The notes: a model not told the origin generated them from the letters alone. 48,271 nucleotides of DNA from an uncultured Planctomycetales bacterium (GCA_937982665.1 CALJLD010000303.1:1-48271), one strand, 5' to 3'; shown: positions 33,535 to 42,862, counted from the stretch's first letter. Translations and numbers: made by a program.

Positions 33535-35361
33535 CTAACTCAACAGGCCATCCAACTCATCCACCAACGTCGCAAATCGCTGCAAGGCTGTATCCACCGG
33601 CGCTCGCTGTGACATGTCGACGCCGGCATCTCGCAGGATATCCAGCGGGAACTTGGAACAGCCGGCTTTGAGGAAGCCCAGGTAGTCGTCCAGTTCCTGC
33701 TGGCCGCCGTTGGTCACTCGGTCCGCCAGGGCGATGGCCGCGGACATGCCTGTGGCGTACTTATAGACATAGAACGCCCGATAGAAATGCGGAATCCGCA
33801 AGCATTCCAGGCTCAAACATTCATCGATGGTGAAGTCCGGCCCAAAGTAATCGGCCAGCAGTTTGCCATAGACGTCTCTCATGGCGGCCAGCGTAAGTGG
33901 TTCGCCTGCTTCCACCATCGCGTGCGAGATCTTCTCGAATTCCGCAAACATGGTTTGGCGGACGATAGTTTGGCGGATGTCGTCAAGCTCGCGGTTGATG
34001 TAGTACGCGCGCTGGCGGTCATCCGTCGCGTTCGCCATGAGGTGCTGAATGAGGAGTTGCTCATTGAATGTGCTGGCGACTTCCGCCACAAAGATCACGT
34101 AGTCGTAGTACTCGTACGGTTGATGCTTTGACGAGTAATACGAATGCATGCTGTGCCCGGCTTCGTGCGTGAGCGTGAACACATGGTTCAGCACGGTAGG
34201 CTGATAGTTCATCAAGATGAACGGATCGCCGTCGAACGAGCCGCAGCTGAACGCGCCGCTTTGTTTGCCAACATTCTCGTATCGATCACACCAGCGACCG
34301 CGGAGCCCTTCGGCCAGGACATCGCGATACTCTTCGCCCAAAGGCGCGAGGCTTTCGATCACAACATCCACCGCCTGATCCCAAGTGTGATGGACTTTGA
34401 GATCACTGACGATGGGCACATACGTATCGTAATGATGGATGTCGTCCAGTTTCATCGCGCGACGGCGGACGTCATAAAACTTGTAAACGGCGGGCAAGTG
34501 ATCGCGGACGGAAGCGATCAGGTTGTCGTAGACGCTTTGCGGCACGTCATCGGCAAACAGTGCCTTGCCAATCGCGCTTTCGTACCCGCGCGCGCGAGCG
34601 TAATAAATGTCACGCTGGATGGAGCCTTCCAACGTGGCGGCAAACGTATTCTCGTGCGCGGCGAATTGCTCGTAGTATTGGTGGAAGGTCTTCTCGCGGA
34701 CGCCACGATCCGGTGAGTACATCAAGCGGCCAAACGTTGCATGGGTCAACTCCAGCCGGTTGCCTTCGTCATCGTCGATCTCGCCGAATTTCAGGTCAGC
34801 ATCATTGAGTTGCCGGAAGACCTGATTGGCCGTGTCCGACATTTCACTCTGCAGCGCGAGCAGTCGCTCCTCTTTCTCCGAAAGCGTGTACGGCTTTTGG
34901 CGAAAGATGCGTTCCAGTTTCGTATGGAAAAGCGCGAGCGTTTCGTCCTTCAAATAACTCTCAACCGTGGCGTCATCGAGCGCCATCAACTCCGGAAGGA
35001 TGTAGCTGCCAATCTGCGAAGCTCGGCTGGCGGCGTTGACGTATCGCGCTCGACGCTTTTGATTCTCGCTGTCCGAGGTTTCTTCAGCCGTGCGGAGGAA
35101 AGCGTACACGGCCAAACGTTCGGCCTCGCGATCAAACGCGCTGTCAAACTCCAGGCATTTGAGCAAGTCCGCCGCGCTGCGTCCCAACGTTCCGCGGAAC
35201 TCTTCGTACCGAGGGATCTTGGCTTCCCAAGCCGTGAATGCGGTTTCCCATTCCTCCGGGTTGGTAAACAAGCTGGAGAGATTCCATTGGTCCTCAAGAG
35301 GGACTTCACTTCGCTTGGGGAGCCGTTGGACTTGGGGGGCTTCCGGGGTTTCCACGCTCAT
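33535..35361 (-). CDS. pepF: oligoendopeptidase F (M3 family)
   Basis: Zinc metallopeptidase that cuts short peptides in the cytosol. 608 residues, the usual PepF length. The catalytic H399-EAG-H403 lies in FTLTHEAGHSMHSYYSS, with the third ligand in VASTFNEQLL downstream. N-terminal part begins LEDQWNLSSLFTNPEEWE, typical of the family. ATG 35361 is used; an in-frame TTG two codons earlier is less likely. No adjacent peptide transporter. No signal peptide. Confidence 0.94.
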   Translation of the reverse strand: MSVETPEAPQVQRLPKRSEVPLEDQWNLSSLFTNPEEWETAFTAWEAKIPRYEEFRGTLGRSAADLLKCLEFDSAFDREAERLAVYAFLRTAEETSDSENQKRRARYVNAASRASQIGSYILPELMALDDATVESYLKDETLALFHTKLERIFRQKPYTLSEKEERLLALQSEMSDTANQVFRQLNDADLKFGEIDDDEGNRLELTHATFGRLMYSPDRGVREKTFHQYYEQFAAHENTFAATLEGSIQRDIYYARARGYESAIGKALFADDVPQSVYDNLIASVRDHLPAVYKFYDVRRRAMKLDDIHHYDTYVPIVSDLKVHHTWDQAVDVVIESLAPLGEEYRDVLAEGLRGRWCDRYENVGKQSGAFSCGSFDGDPFILMNYQPTVLNHVFTLTHEAGHSMHSYYSSKHQPYEYYDYVIFVAEVASTFNEQLLIQHLMANATDDRQRAYYINRELDDIRQTIVRQTMFAEFEKISHAMVEAGEPLTLAAMRDVYGKLLADYFGPDFTIDECLSLECLRIPHFYRAFYVYKYATGMSAAIALADRVTNGGQQELDDYLGFLKAGCSKFPLDILRDAGVDMSQRAPVDTALQRFATLVDELDGLLS

Positions 35362-35570
35362 CGTCAAATCCTATGCAGTAGTTAGAGTCATGCGGCGGTT
35401 GCCTGACAATTCTGCGGTCTGAGGGCGGTTCGTCAATGTTGCATGCACGATGGACCGCCAAACGGGTCAGGCTAATCCGCGACAGTTGGCGACAAATACT
35501 GTGCAACCGTCAGCACAGGAGTAATTGCCACGCTGATCGCCGAGTCAGCAAGGGCAATCGCGCAGCGAAG

Positions 35571-37064
35571 CTATGGCTTTTGCCAATCCAACGTGCGTTT
35601 CACCGCCTTCTGCCATCCGGCCAGGAGGCGGTCGCGCGTTGGTGCATCCATCGCCGGGTGGAATTCTTGATCGAGAGCCCAATTGCGCTCGATGGCAGCG
35701 AAGTCTTCCCAATAGCCCACTGCCAAACCTGCCAGGTAGGCCGCGCCCAATGCAGTGGTTTCGGCAACGACAGGCCGACGGACAGTGGCCCCGAGGATGT
35801 CCGATTGAAACTGCATCAGCGCGTTGTTGAGCGAAGCGCCGCCGTCAACCTTGAGTTCCTTGAGGTCCAGACCGGAGTCTTTGCGCATGGCGTCGATCAG
35901 GTCTCGCGATTGATAGGCCATGGAATCCACAGCGGCTCGCGCAATGTGCGCTCGCGTGGTTCCGCGGGTGAGGCCAAAGATTGCCCCGCGAGCATAGGGA
36001 TCCCAATGCGGGGCTCCCAAGCCGACAAACGCGGGAACAAAATAGACGCCGGCGGCATCCTCAACCTTCGCAGCCAGGTCCTCGACCTCGGGGCTGGTTC
36101 CGATGATTTCCAAACCATCACGCAGCCACTGCACAACCGCGCCACCAATGAACACGCTGCCTTCCAGGCAATAAGTCGTTTGATCGCCGATCTTCCAACC
36201 AACAGTCGTCAGCAAACGGTTCTGTGAAACGACTGCCTCCTCGCCGGTATTCAACAGCAAGAAGCAGCCGGTGCCGTAGGTGTTCTTGGCACTGCCTGGT
36301 TCAAAGCAGCATTGGCCGAATGTGGCCGCCTGCTGGTCGCCTACCGATGAAGCGATGGGGATTTCGCAGCCCAGGAAATCGGACGCGGCGTTTCCATAGA
36401 CCTCGCTGGAAGCCCGAACTTCCGGGAGCATCGCGCGGGGAACTCCCAAGTGCTGCAGCAGCTCGTTATCCCATTCCAAGGAATGGATGTTGAACATCAG
36501 CGTGCGGCTGGCGTTGCTGACATCCGTGACGTGCAACTTTCCACCACTGGCTTTCCAAATCAACCAGGTATCAACCGTGCCGAAAAGAATCTCGCCGCGT
36601 TCCGCTTTGTCGCGCAGCCCTTCGGTGTTTTCCAGCAGATGAGTCACTTTGGTGCCGGAAAAATAGGGGTCCAATAACAGTCCGGTCTTTTTGCGAAAGG
36701 TCTCTTCCGCGCCGGCGCTCTTCAGTCGTTCACACACAGGCGCGCTGACGCGGCTTTGCCAGACAATGGCGTTGTGAACGGGTCGGCCCGTATCGCGTTC
36801 CCACAAGATGGTGGTTTCGCGTTGATTAGTGATCCCGATTCCGGCGATTTGTTCCGCGGCAATTTCGGCTTTCGCGAGTGCTTGTTGGGCTGTATCCCTT
36901 TGTGACGACCAGATTTCGTCAGGGTCGTGTTCGACATGTCCCGGACTGGGAAGAATCTGCTCGAATTCCTGCTGGGCCACGGAAACAACCTGACCCTCGT
37001 GATTGAAGACAATCGCTCGGCTGGATGTGGTCCCTTGATCCAAGGCCAGGATGTACTTTTCCAT
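35571..37064 (-). CDS. glpK: glycerol kinase
   Basis: Phosphorylates glycerol to glycerol 3-phosphate with ATP; FGGY family. 497 residues from ATG 37064 (MEKYILALDQGTTSSRAIVF). Further motifs: GITNQRETTILWER, GTVDTWLIWK, the FGGY signature region GSAKNTYGTGCFLLLNTG, and KVDGGASLNNALMQFQSD. The frame extends ten codons upstream, but the family start is at 37064. glpF and glpD are not next to it, and no GlpR-like regulator is in the window. Confidence 0.95.
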   Translation of the reverse strand: MEKYILALDQGTTSSRAIVFNHEGQVVSVAQQEFEQILPSPGHVEHDPDEIWSSQRDTAQQALAKAEIAAEQIAGIGITNQRETTILWERDTGRPVHNAIVWQSRVSAPVCERLKSAGAEETFRKKTGLLLDPYFSGTKVTHLLENTEGLRDKAERGEILFGTVDTWLIWKASGGKLHVTDVSNASRTLMFNIHSLEWDNELLQHLGVPRAMLPEVRASSEVYGNAASDFLGCEIPIASSVGDQQAATFGQCCFEPGSAKNTYGTGCFLLLNTGEEAVVSQNRLLTTVGWKIGDQTTYCLEGSVFIGGAVVQWLRDGLEIIGTSPEVEDLAAKVEDAAGVYFVPAFVGLGAPHWDPYARGAIFGLTRGTTRAHIARAAVDSMAYQSRDLIDAMRKDSGLDLKELKVDGGASLNNALMQFQSDILGATVRRPVVAETTALGAAYLAGLAVGYWEDFAAIERNWALDQEFHPAMDAPTRDRLLAGWQKAVKRTLDWQKP

Positions 37065-37861
37065 ATCGATCTCAGCACGTTTGTGGTCTGTCACATCTGA
37101 TTCAGGAAATCAGCCCTGGTTGTGATTGTCTTGCTTTTTTGGCGAGAAAACAACATATGCAGGGAAGTCAGCTACCGTGCGGTCTGCTCCAGCAAAGCGA
37201 AGCACCGAAGGCGAACATTAAGCAGGCCACTCGCGAGCGCTGACTTAGGGCGAACAACTTGGCAAAAAACAACGTGAGCCAACAGCACAATGAAGCGTGA
37301 GCCGAAGGCGGTGAAGGAAGCGTCAGCCGAATTCGTGAAGCGTTGAGCTTGCCGGCTTAGACCGCCGCACAACATGCAGCACGCGTTCCGAAGTTTGATT
37401 CAATTGCCAAAGATCATGCTCGCAATCTCCAACAAAAGCTGCGCACTGGGCAAGGCGCGTTTTGATTTTTTTGAGAGCCTCGTGGCGACCGGGCGGCACC
37501 CGGTGCATCTTGGGCATCGGCCCACGGGCGTATTCTCAGTATTCCAGGGGGCGCACGGTGGGGATGATAAGCGGGAGCTTCAATTGGTTTGACGACCGGT
37601 CCGCGCGCCCCGGTCTTGAGCCGCTGCGGAAACAAATTAAACCGCGCCGCCGAGGAGTTTTTTGGCGTTGACGGTTGTTATTTTTCCTGCTCCCGGGCCG
37701 CATGGCGCCTCTTGCCATAGCTCGGCCAAAAACGCGGGAGGGTCTGGCCCTTGGCGATATCGCTTTGCCAGATGAAAGCGCCGCTTTCTCATCATAGAAT
37801 CTTCATTTGTCTGGACTTGAGTTCGAACATCTTGTCTCTGCGAATGTTGAGTATTTGCTTG
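37065..37861. other. almost 800-bp gene-free stretch between glpK and proC
   Basis: Longest stretch without a supported gene. The left part (37140-37370) has degenerate GC-rich direct similarities such as ACCGAAGGCG / GCCGAAGGCG. A copy of the 20-bp repeat is at 37430-37449 and a GCACCCGGTGC near-palindrome follows at about 37495-37505. Several short frames of 60-75 codons cross it, with Arg/Pro-rich translations and no domain or signal. It may be the remains of an old gene or a repeat graveyard; nothing is recognisable. Confidence 0.45.
37430..37449. repeat. copy 2 of a 20-bp exact intergenic repeat
   Basis: Identical, in the same orientation, to 6614-6633. Here it lies in the gene-free stretch before proC. 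Confidence 0.6.
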
Positions 37862-37888
37862 ATGTCGCCTAGCATACGGCGACATCAA
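37859..37888 (+). promoter_or_regulatory. perfect hairpin over the likely proC start codon
   Basis: TTGATGTCGCC (37859-37869) and GGCGACATCAA (37878-37888) form a perfect 11-bp stem with an 8-base loop. The left arm contains the ATG at 37862, the best ATG candidate for proC. In the mRNA this would hide the start codon. If translation really begins at TTG 37922, the hairpin lies in the untranslated leader. Confidence 0.5.
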
Positions 37889-38740
37889 ACGGGGCAAGCA
37901 CCCTTCCACCACAGCCCACCCTTGGCCGACTCCCCTCCAACGCGAATTGGCTTTATCGGCGCGGGGCGAATGGCCACAGCGCTCGCCGGCGGCTTTGTCG
38001 CGGCAAAAATTGTCTCCCCGCAAGACATTGTCGCCAGCGATGTCTCGGCCGACGCCTTAACCGCGTTTGCGTCACAAACAGGCGGTGGCGTTGTGGGCAG
38101 CAATGCTGAGCTTGCCGGCCGTAGCGACGTGATTGTCTTGGCGGTTAAGCCGCAAATGGCGGGCGAAGTGCTTGGCGAAATCGCATCCGCCCTCGATGAA
38201 AGCGCGTTGCTGATCTCGATTGTCGCTGGCTTGCCGCTTTCGCGCTTGGAGCAGGAATTGCCAGCAGGCCGTTTGGCGCGCGTCATGCCCAACACGCCAT
38301 GCCTGATTGGCGCCGGGGCAAGCGCGTTTGCCTTGGGGAGAGGTGCCACGCCTGAAGACAGCGTTTTGGTTCAGCAACTGATGTCGGCCGTGGGTGTTTG
38401 TCTGCCAGTACCGGAAAAACTTCTGGACGCCGTGACCGGGCTTTCCGGCTCGGGGCCAGCATTTGTGTACGCGATGATAGAAGCCCTGTCCGATGGCGGC
38501 GTCAAAGCCGGGTTGCCGCGTGCCGCCGCGACGCACCTGGCGGCGGCAACAGTTTCCGGCGCTGCACAAATGGTACTTCAGACTGGTGAACATCCCGGCG
38601 CGCTCAAGGATCAAGTGACCAGCCCCGCAGGCACAACCATCGCCGGCCTGGCCGCCCTGGAAAGTCATGGAGTGCGAGGTGCTTTGATTGAAGCCGTCAC
38701 GGCCGCGGCAGCGAGAGCCACGGAACTCGCCGAACAGTGA
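37862..38740 (+). CDS. proC: pyrroline-5-carboxylate reductase
   Basis: Last step of proline synthesis: NAD(P)H reduction of pyrroline 5-carboxylate. Conserved core starts at RIGFIGAGRMATALAGGF (dinucleotide binding) and ends with the family signature DQVTSPAGTTIAGLAALE. Also seen: VLAVKPQ, VMPNTPCLIGAGASAF and GLSGSGPAFVY. From ATG 37862 the protein has 292 residues, with about 25 non-conserved ones before the core. An in-frame TTG at 37922 would give the usual short N-terminus and about 272 residues, so either start is possible. Confidence 0.92.
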   Translation: MSPSIRRHQTGQAPFHHSPPLADSPPTRIGFIGAGRMATALAGGFVAAKIVSPQDIVASDVSADALTAFASQTGGGVVGSNAELAGRSDVIVLAVKPQMAGEVLGEIASALDESALLISIVAGLPLSRLEQELPAGRLARVMPNTPCLIGAGASAFALGRGATPEDSVLVQQLMSAVGVCLPVPEKLLDAVTGLSGSGPAFVYAMIEALSDGGVKAGLPRAAATHLAAATVSGAAQMVLQTGEHPGALKDQVTSPAGTTIAGLAALESHGVRGALIEAVTAAAARATELAEQ

Positions 38741-38836
38741 ACACCGCGTAGATAGACATACATAGACAGGGACAGAGGCAAACGAACAGACTCACTAACT
38801 TGCAACGGAATCGCAGCGCCACAGACGGAGTCAGCT

Positions 38837-39331
38837 ATGTCCACATTTGAGGATGATCGCTATCAATGGCGCGAAACATACTTTGTTCTGTTTCCCTCAA
38901 CGCGGCGTCCATCCACCAAGGCGATGCAAGCCGCGCTCAAGACTCTCTCAGACGGATTCGAGGTTGAAGCGGTGCGCGGCGATGAGTCCGGCGGATTTGA
39001 GTCCGCAACATTGCACGCGCCGGACGCCTTCGCCGCGATTGACATTGCTTACGTCAGTGGCGAAGAGGTTACCGAGCAGATCGAAGAACTCTCCGGGGAC
39101 GTCAACCGGGTGGTTCTCAATGAGCAACAGAAGGAAAAGCTCAAACACTTGGGCGAGTGTGACGCAAGATTCGATGTGCTGCACTTCGAGCAAGTCGACC
39201 GCGGTTTTGAGGACGACGCTGAGGACGAAATGCTGGACCCTTCAGCACTGTTGATCGTCTTGGCGCAACTTGCGGATCTGACTGAGGGAATTGCAATCGA
39301 CCCGCAGTCGGGCACATTCATGGCGGACTGA
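38837..39331 (+). CDS. small acidic conserved-looking hypothetical protein
   Basis: 164 residues, acidic, no signal peptide or membrane helix, so probably cytosolic. It begins MSTFEDDRYQWRETYFVLFP, shows alternating helix/strand character and a highly acidic stretch near 120-132 (DRGFEDDAEDEMLD). Codon use looks like that of its neighbours. I do not recognise a family. It lies about 95 bp after proC on the same strand and ends 6 bp from the convergent lipoprotein gene. Confidence 0.7.
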   Translation: MSTFEDDRYQWRETYFVLFPSTRRPSTKAMQAALKTLSDGFEVEAVRGDESGGFESATLHAPDAFAAIDIAYVSGEEVTEQIEELSGDVNRVVLNEQQKEKLKHLGECDARFDVLHFEQVDRGFEDDAEDEMLDPSALLIVLAQLADLTEGIAIDPQSGTFMAD

Positions 39332-39337
39332 GTCGCC

Positions 39338-40210
39338 CTACCGTTCGATTGATATGGGTGTGCAACTGTAAATCTCGATCATCCCGCCTTGTCCGGCATC
39401 GTCACTGGCGAAGAAATCCCCGAATGCACCCACGGCGGTGAATTGATCACCTGGGGCTGCGTCCCTCACACGGTGAAATTCGAAGGCGCTGCAGACGCAG
39501 CTGATGCGAATGTCGTCGTTTCCCGCCAAAAGGACGTTGGCAGCTCCCTGTTCGTTGATTGCGATATTCAAGACTTCGCCGGTGACTTTGATCGGCCAGC
39601 CATCGTAAGCCTCGAAGGCGCGGTCCGCGTCGAAGGAAAACTCGGTGGCCAGGTCCGCCGCGGCGATCGTCACAATGCTTGGTTCGCCGACCAGTTCGAC
39701 CTCGCTGTCAAACAAGACGAGTTCGTATTCGGACAAACGCCCGGTGACCACCACAAGATCACCGCGATAGAAATCCGCCCAGGGTTTCTCAGCCTTCGTC
39801 AGGCACTTCAAACCGGAACTGAACATGACGAACGGATCGCCCAAGCGAATAAGCTGGCCGCCATCGGTCTCTTCGTCCAGCTGATGCCCACAATCTGTCA
39901 GGGCTCCGGAGATCTCGATTGTTCGTCCCCCTAACGCATTCAGCAAACCTTCGGGATCGTTGTCGAATGATTCAACCAGATCAACCGCCATGAACGAGTT
40001 CTGTGTGAGATCAAGCGCTCTTGGCGGCGGAGTCTCATCTACGGCGGGTTGCGCGTTAGCTGGCTCGTCGCTCGCTTTATCCACTTTCTCTTCTGTCTTC
40101 GCTTCCGGTTTCTGCTTCGGCTGATCGCCACCGCAGCCGGCGGCAAACAGGCAAGTCGCCAGCATAAGCCAGGGGAAGACTTTCGCGCGAGAGGTGAAAA
40201 ACAGAGACAT
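39338..40210 (-). CDS. lipoprotein with OB-fold-like (tRNA_anti-like) repeats
   Basis: 290 residues. N-terminal lipobox FAAGC with lipidation cysteine C26, then a Lys/Glu/Pro-rich linker (about 28-65). The folded part appears to contain two related beta-rich units, one around RTIEISGALTDCGHQ...VVVTGRLSEYELV and one around GWPIKVTGEVLNIAINE...QFTAVGAFGDFF; the I-x-V/I-x-G pattern resembles tRNA_anti-like OB folds seen in lipoproteins. The ATG at 40210 shares its A with the TGA of the upstream protease gene, so translation of the two is probably coupled. Function unknown. Confidence 0.75.
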   Translation of the reverse strand: MSLFFTSRAKVFPWLMLATCLFAAGCGGDQPKQKPEAKTEEKVDKASDEPANAQPAVDETPPPRALDLTQNSFMAVDLVESFDNDPEGLLNALGGRTIEISGALTDCGHQLDEETDGGQLIRLGDPFVMFSSGLKCLTKAEKPWADFYRGDLVVVTGRLSEYELVLFDSEVELVGEPSIVTIAAADLATEFSFDADRAFEAYDGWPIKVTGEVLNIAINEQGAANVLLAGNDDIRISCVCSAFEFHRVRDAAPGDQFTAVGAFGDFFASDDAGQGGMIEIYSCTPISIER

Positions 40211-41178
40211 CACTTGGAGGAAGTTTGCAAAGGGGCGTCAGGCGCTGCGGGGGCCGTTTCAACAGCGGCATGGCTCTGTTGGAAGAACTCCGCTTCTTCG
40301 ATTAAACCATGTTCGCGACAGAAAGTTTCCAACGCCGCGAAACGCCTGGCAGGGTCCGCGTTGGTGGCAAAGCAGATCTTGGCCACGCATTCCGGGCACA
40401 TGGCCAACGGTCGGCGATCCGATTCCGCCAGGCTGTTGGAACCGCACATTGTACATTCATACGCGGTGCAGTGTCGCATCGAAAACATGTGGCCCGTTTC
40501 ATGTGCGGCAGTCTTGATTGTGCGCAACAGGCAAGTGCGATATTCATCTTCCGTGCCGTGAGGATCACCTTTGCGGTGAATCGACCAGACCCCGACGCGC
40601 TCGCTGAGCGAAGCCTGTCCGAAAACAAAGTTCCAACCCCTGCCGGGCCAAAGATCGGACGTTGTAAAGCAGATGTAAGCCGCGGCATCATCGGGAAGCC
40701 GTGGCGGCAAGAGTTCGTCCAGGACGTACGTCGTCAGGATTTGGGAATCGCCCCAGGTGGGATGAATACGGCGCGCTCGCTCTGGGATTGCGTCCAGCGA
40801 AATATCATCCGCAACTTTGACCGGCAGGTTGTAACACAACTCTAGATACTCAGACGCCGCGTTGACAATCTTGCGCTGCTGCTCGCTGAACTCACCTAAG
40901 GGCTGAATGTAAATCGTGCCGCGATCTGTGGTTGGTGTCACCGGATCGCCGGTAACGTACTCGTGAAATGTCTGTCCAGGTTCGTCATGACTGGCAAGCC
41001 AATCGACGGAGCGCGTTGGACCCATCTTTGCATGGAGCGGCTCAAGCTGAGAGATTAACTTTTCGTAACGGCTGGTATCTGGCATGGGTTCCTGCGTCCA
41101 CCATTTCCAACCGGCAAATCCCGTTGCGGCGATCAACCCGATTCCCAAGCATGCCAGGCCGAGTTTCGTGCGATTCAT
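40210..41178 (-). CDS. archaemetzincin-like membrane-anchored metalloprotease
   Basis: 322 residues. One N-terminal hydrophobic segment (about 7-24) suggests export or anchoring. The catalytic region is the archaemetzincin signature: H226-ETG-H230, then H236-C237, C242, M244 and a second pair C261-PE-C264, i.e. a zinc-binding metzincin site joined to a four-cysteine structural zinc site. The usual glycine three residues after the second histidine is Ser233. Archaemetzincins are short soluble proteins in archaea; the anchored, longer form here is notable. Its stop overlaps the start of the lipoprotein gene by one base, so they form one unit. Confidence 0.83.
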   Translation of the reverse strand: MNRTKLGLACLGIGLIAATGFAGWKWWTQEPMPDTSRYEKLISQLEPLHAKMGPTRSVDWLASHDEPGQTFHEYVTGDPVTPTTDRGTIYIQPLGEFSEQQRKIVNAASEYLELCYNLPVKVADDISLDAIPERARRIHPTWGDSQILTTYVLDELLPPRLPDDAAAYICFTTSDLWPGRGWNFVFGQASLSERVGVWSIHRKGDPHGTEDEYRTCLLRTIKTAAHETGHMFSMRHCTAYECTMCGSNSLAESDRRPLAMCPECVAKICFATNADPARRFAALETFCREHGLIEEAEFFQQSHAAVETAPAAPDAPLQTSSK

Positions 41179-41263
41179 GACATTTGCCTTCTCAAAGCTG
41201 GCGTCCTGTTGCCCATCAAATTCTAATACGAAATGCCAATCTCATCCCAACAAAGGTGCGGTA

Positions 41264-42826
41264 ATGATGACGACACGCCGGGAGAAACTGCCTGCGCTGT
41301 TTTGGACTTTGTTTGTGTTCGCTTTGGGTCTCGCCCAACCTGTGGCGTCCGTTGCAGATGAAGTCGGCGACAAGATTCGCGGCTATCGCGAAGCGCACGC
41401 GGCCGAGATTCTCAGTTCGTTCCGTGAGTTCGTATCAATCCCGAATGTGAGTGCCGATTCCACCGGGATCAGCCGCAATGCCGTCTGGATTCGTGACGAA
41501 CTTCAAGCCCGCGGTGTTACGGCCGAAATCTGGGATCTTCCTGGCGCCAATCCGGTCGTCTTCGGCGAATTGCCTGCCGAGAACGCGACACGCACAGTGG
41601 TCTTCTATGCCCACTTTGATGGGCAGCCTGTTGACGAATCCAAGTGGACGCACCCACCGTTTGAACCAACGTTGCTCAATCTGGATGCAAACGCTGGTGG
41701 TGAGGTCATCGGCTGGCCGGAAAAGGGACAAAGGTTGACTGTCGCTGAAACCGGCGAATGGAGAATCTATGGGCGCGGAACATCGGATGACCGCGCAGCC
41801 GTGATGGCCATGCTCGCGGCACTGGATGCGCTGCAAAATTCTGGCTTGCAGCCCACGGTGAATATCAAGTTTCTCTTCGACGGGGAAGAAGAAATTGGCT
41901 CGCCAAACTTGCGACGCTATCTGGAAACACATGGTCGGCAGCTTGCCGCGGATCTGTGGCTGTTCTGCGATGGTCCCGTTCACCAGACTCGCCAACCCCA
42001 ACTCGTCTTCGGCGTGCGCGGTATCGTGCAGTTCGACTTGACCGTGTACGGAGCGAACCGCCCCCTGCACAGCGGACATTATGGCAATTGGGCGCCCAAC
42101 CCCGCGCTGAACCTGGCAAAGCTGTTGGGCAGCATGAAGAGTTCACGCGGAGAAATCATCATTGATGGCTTCTATGATTCGATTGAGCCGCTGGGAGGGC
42201 GTGAGTTGGACGCCATCGCGGCTTTGCCGGACATTGACGACACTTTGATGGCTGAGCTTGGCCTGGCGGCGCGCGAGAATCCATCCCGGGATTACTATCA
42301 AAGCTTGATGTTCCCATCGCTTAACATTCGCGGCATGGCGAGTGCGACCGTGGGTGACACGGCTCGCAACATCGTCCCCAATGAAGCCAGTGCGACTTTG
42401 GACATTCGCCTGGTCAAAGGGAACGAACCGGGAGAGATGCTCAAGCTTGTCCGAGAGCACATCGAAAAGCAGGGGTACCACATTGTCTTTGCGGAACCCA
42501 GTGCCGAAACTCGCAAGCGATTCCCCAAGCTGGTGAGATTTCAGTCCGGAGGCGGAATGCCTGCGGCGCGGACTCCGATTGGGTTGCCGCTGGTTCAGCG
42601 GGTGATTTCGGCCACCGGCAAAGCCACGGATGAAGAACTGGTGCTGGTCCCGACTCTGGGCGGGACACTGCCGATTTCCGTGATCACCGAGCAATCTTCG
42701 GCTCCCGTCGTGATTGTGCCTATTGCCAATCACGACAACAACCAACACGCTCCCAACGAGAACATTCGGCTGGCAAATCTGTGGTACGGGGTCGATGTGA
42801 TGGCTCGGCTCTTCTTGATGGATTGA
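41264..42826 (+). CDS. secreted M20-family zinc peptidase
   Basis: 520 residues from ATG 41264, with AAGGTG five bases upstream; the longer open frame before it overlaps the divergent protease gene. Signal peptide about 1-32. Di-zinc site residues: H117 and D119 in FYAHFDGQP, D175/D176 in GRGTSDDRA, catalytic and metal glutamates in DGEEEIGSP (about 208-210). The dimerisation domain insertion is present (PLHSGHYGNWAPNPALN). It is closest in form to M20 dipeptidases of the CNDP/DapE type. The peptide substrate is unknown. Exported M20 enzymes like this often occur in planctomycetes. Confidence 0.9.
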   Translation: MMTTRREKLPALFWTLFVFALGLAQPVASVADEVGDKIRGYREAHAAEILSSFREFVSIPNVSADSTGISRNAVWIRDELQARGVTAEIWDLPGANPVVFGELPAENATRTVVFYAHFDGQPVDESKWTHPPFEPTLLNLDANAGGEVIGWPEKGQRLTVAETGEWRIYGRGTSDDRAAVMAMLAALDALQNSGLQPTVNIKFLFDGEEEIGSPNLRRYLETHGRQLAADLWLFCDGPVHQTRQPQLVFGVRGIVQFDLTVYGANRPLHSGHYGNWAPNPALNLAKLLGSMKSSRGEIIIDGFYDSIEPLGGRELDAIAALPDIDDTLMAELGLAARENPSRDYYQSLMFPSLNIRGMASATVGDTARNIVPNEASATLDIRLVKGNEPGEMLKLVREHIEKQGYHIVFAEPSAETRKRFPKLVRFQSGGGMPAARTPIGLPLVQRVISATGKATDEELVLVPTLGGTLPISVITEQSSAPVVIVPIANHDNNQHAPNENIRLANLWYGVDVMARLFLMD

Positions 42827-42835
42827 GCCACTTAC

Positions 42836-42862
42836 TTGCCGGAAGTCCCGTGAGCTTATACT
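42836..42862 (+). promoter_or_regulatory. candidate sigma-70 promoter for the TPR cluster
   Basis: TTGCCG at 42836-42841 and TATACT at 42857-42862 with 15 bp between them, about 100 bp before the large TPR gene. The -10 box is good, but the spacing is shorter than the ideal 17 bp. Confidence 0.3.

Noticed and set aside
37536..37718. 60-codon minus-strand frame in the glpK-proC gap
   Set aside because: Low-complexity basic translation, no start signal and no domain.
37751..37861. N-terminal extension of proC by 37 residues
   Set aside because: Not like any ProC N-terminus; later starts fit better.
40077..40086. TTATCCACT as a DnaA box
   Set aside because: Single 8 of 9 match inside a lipoprotein gene, with no cluster.
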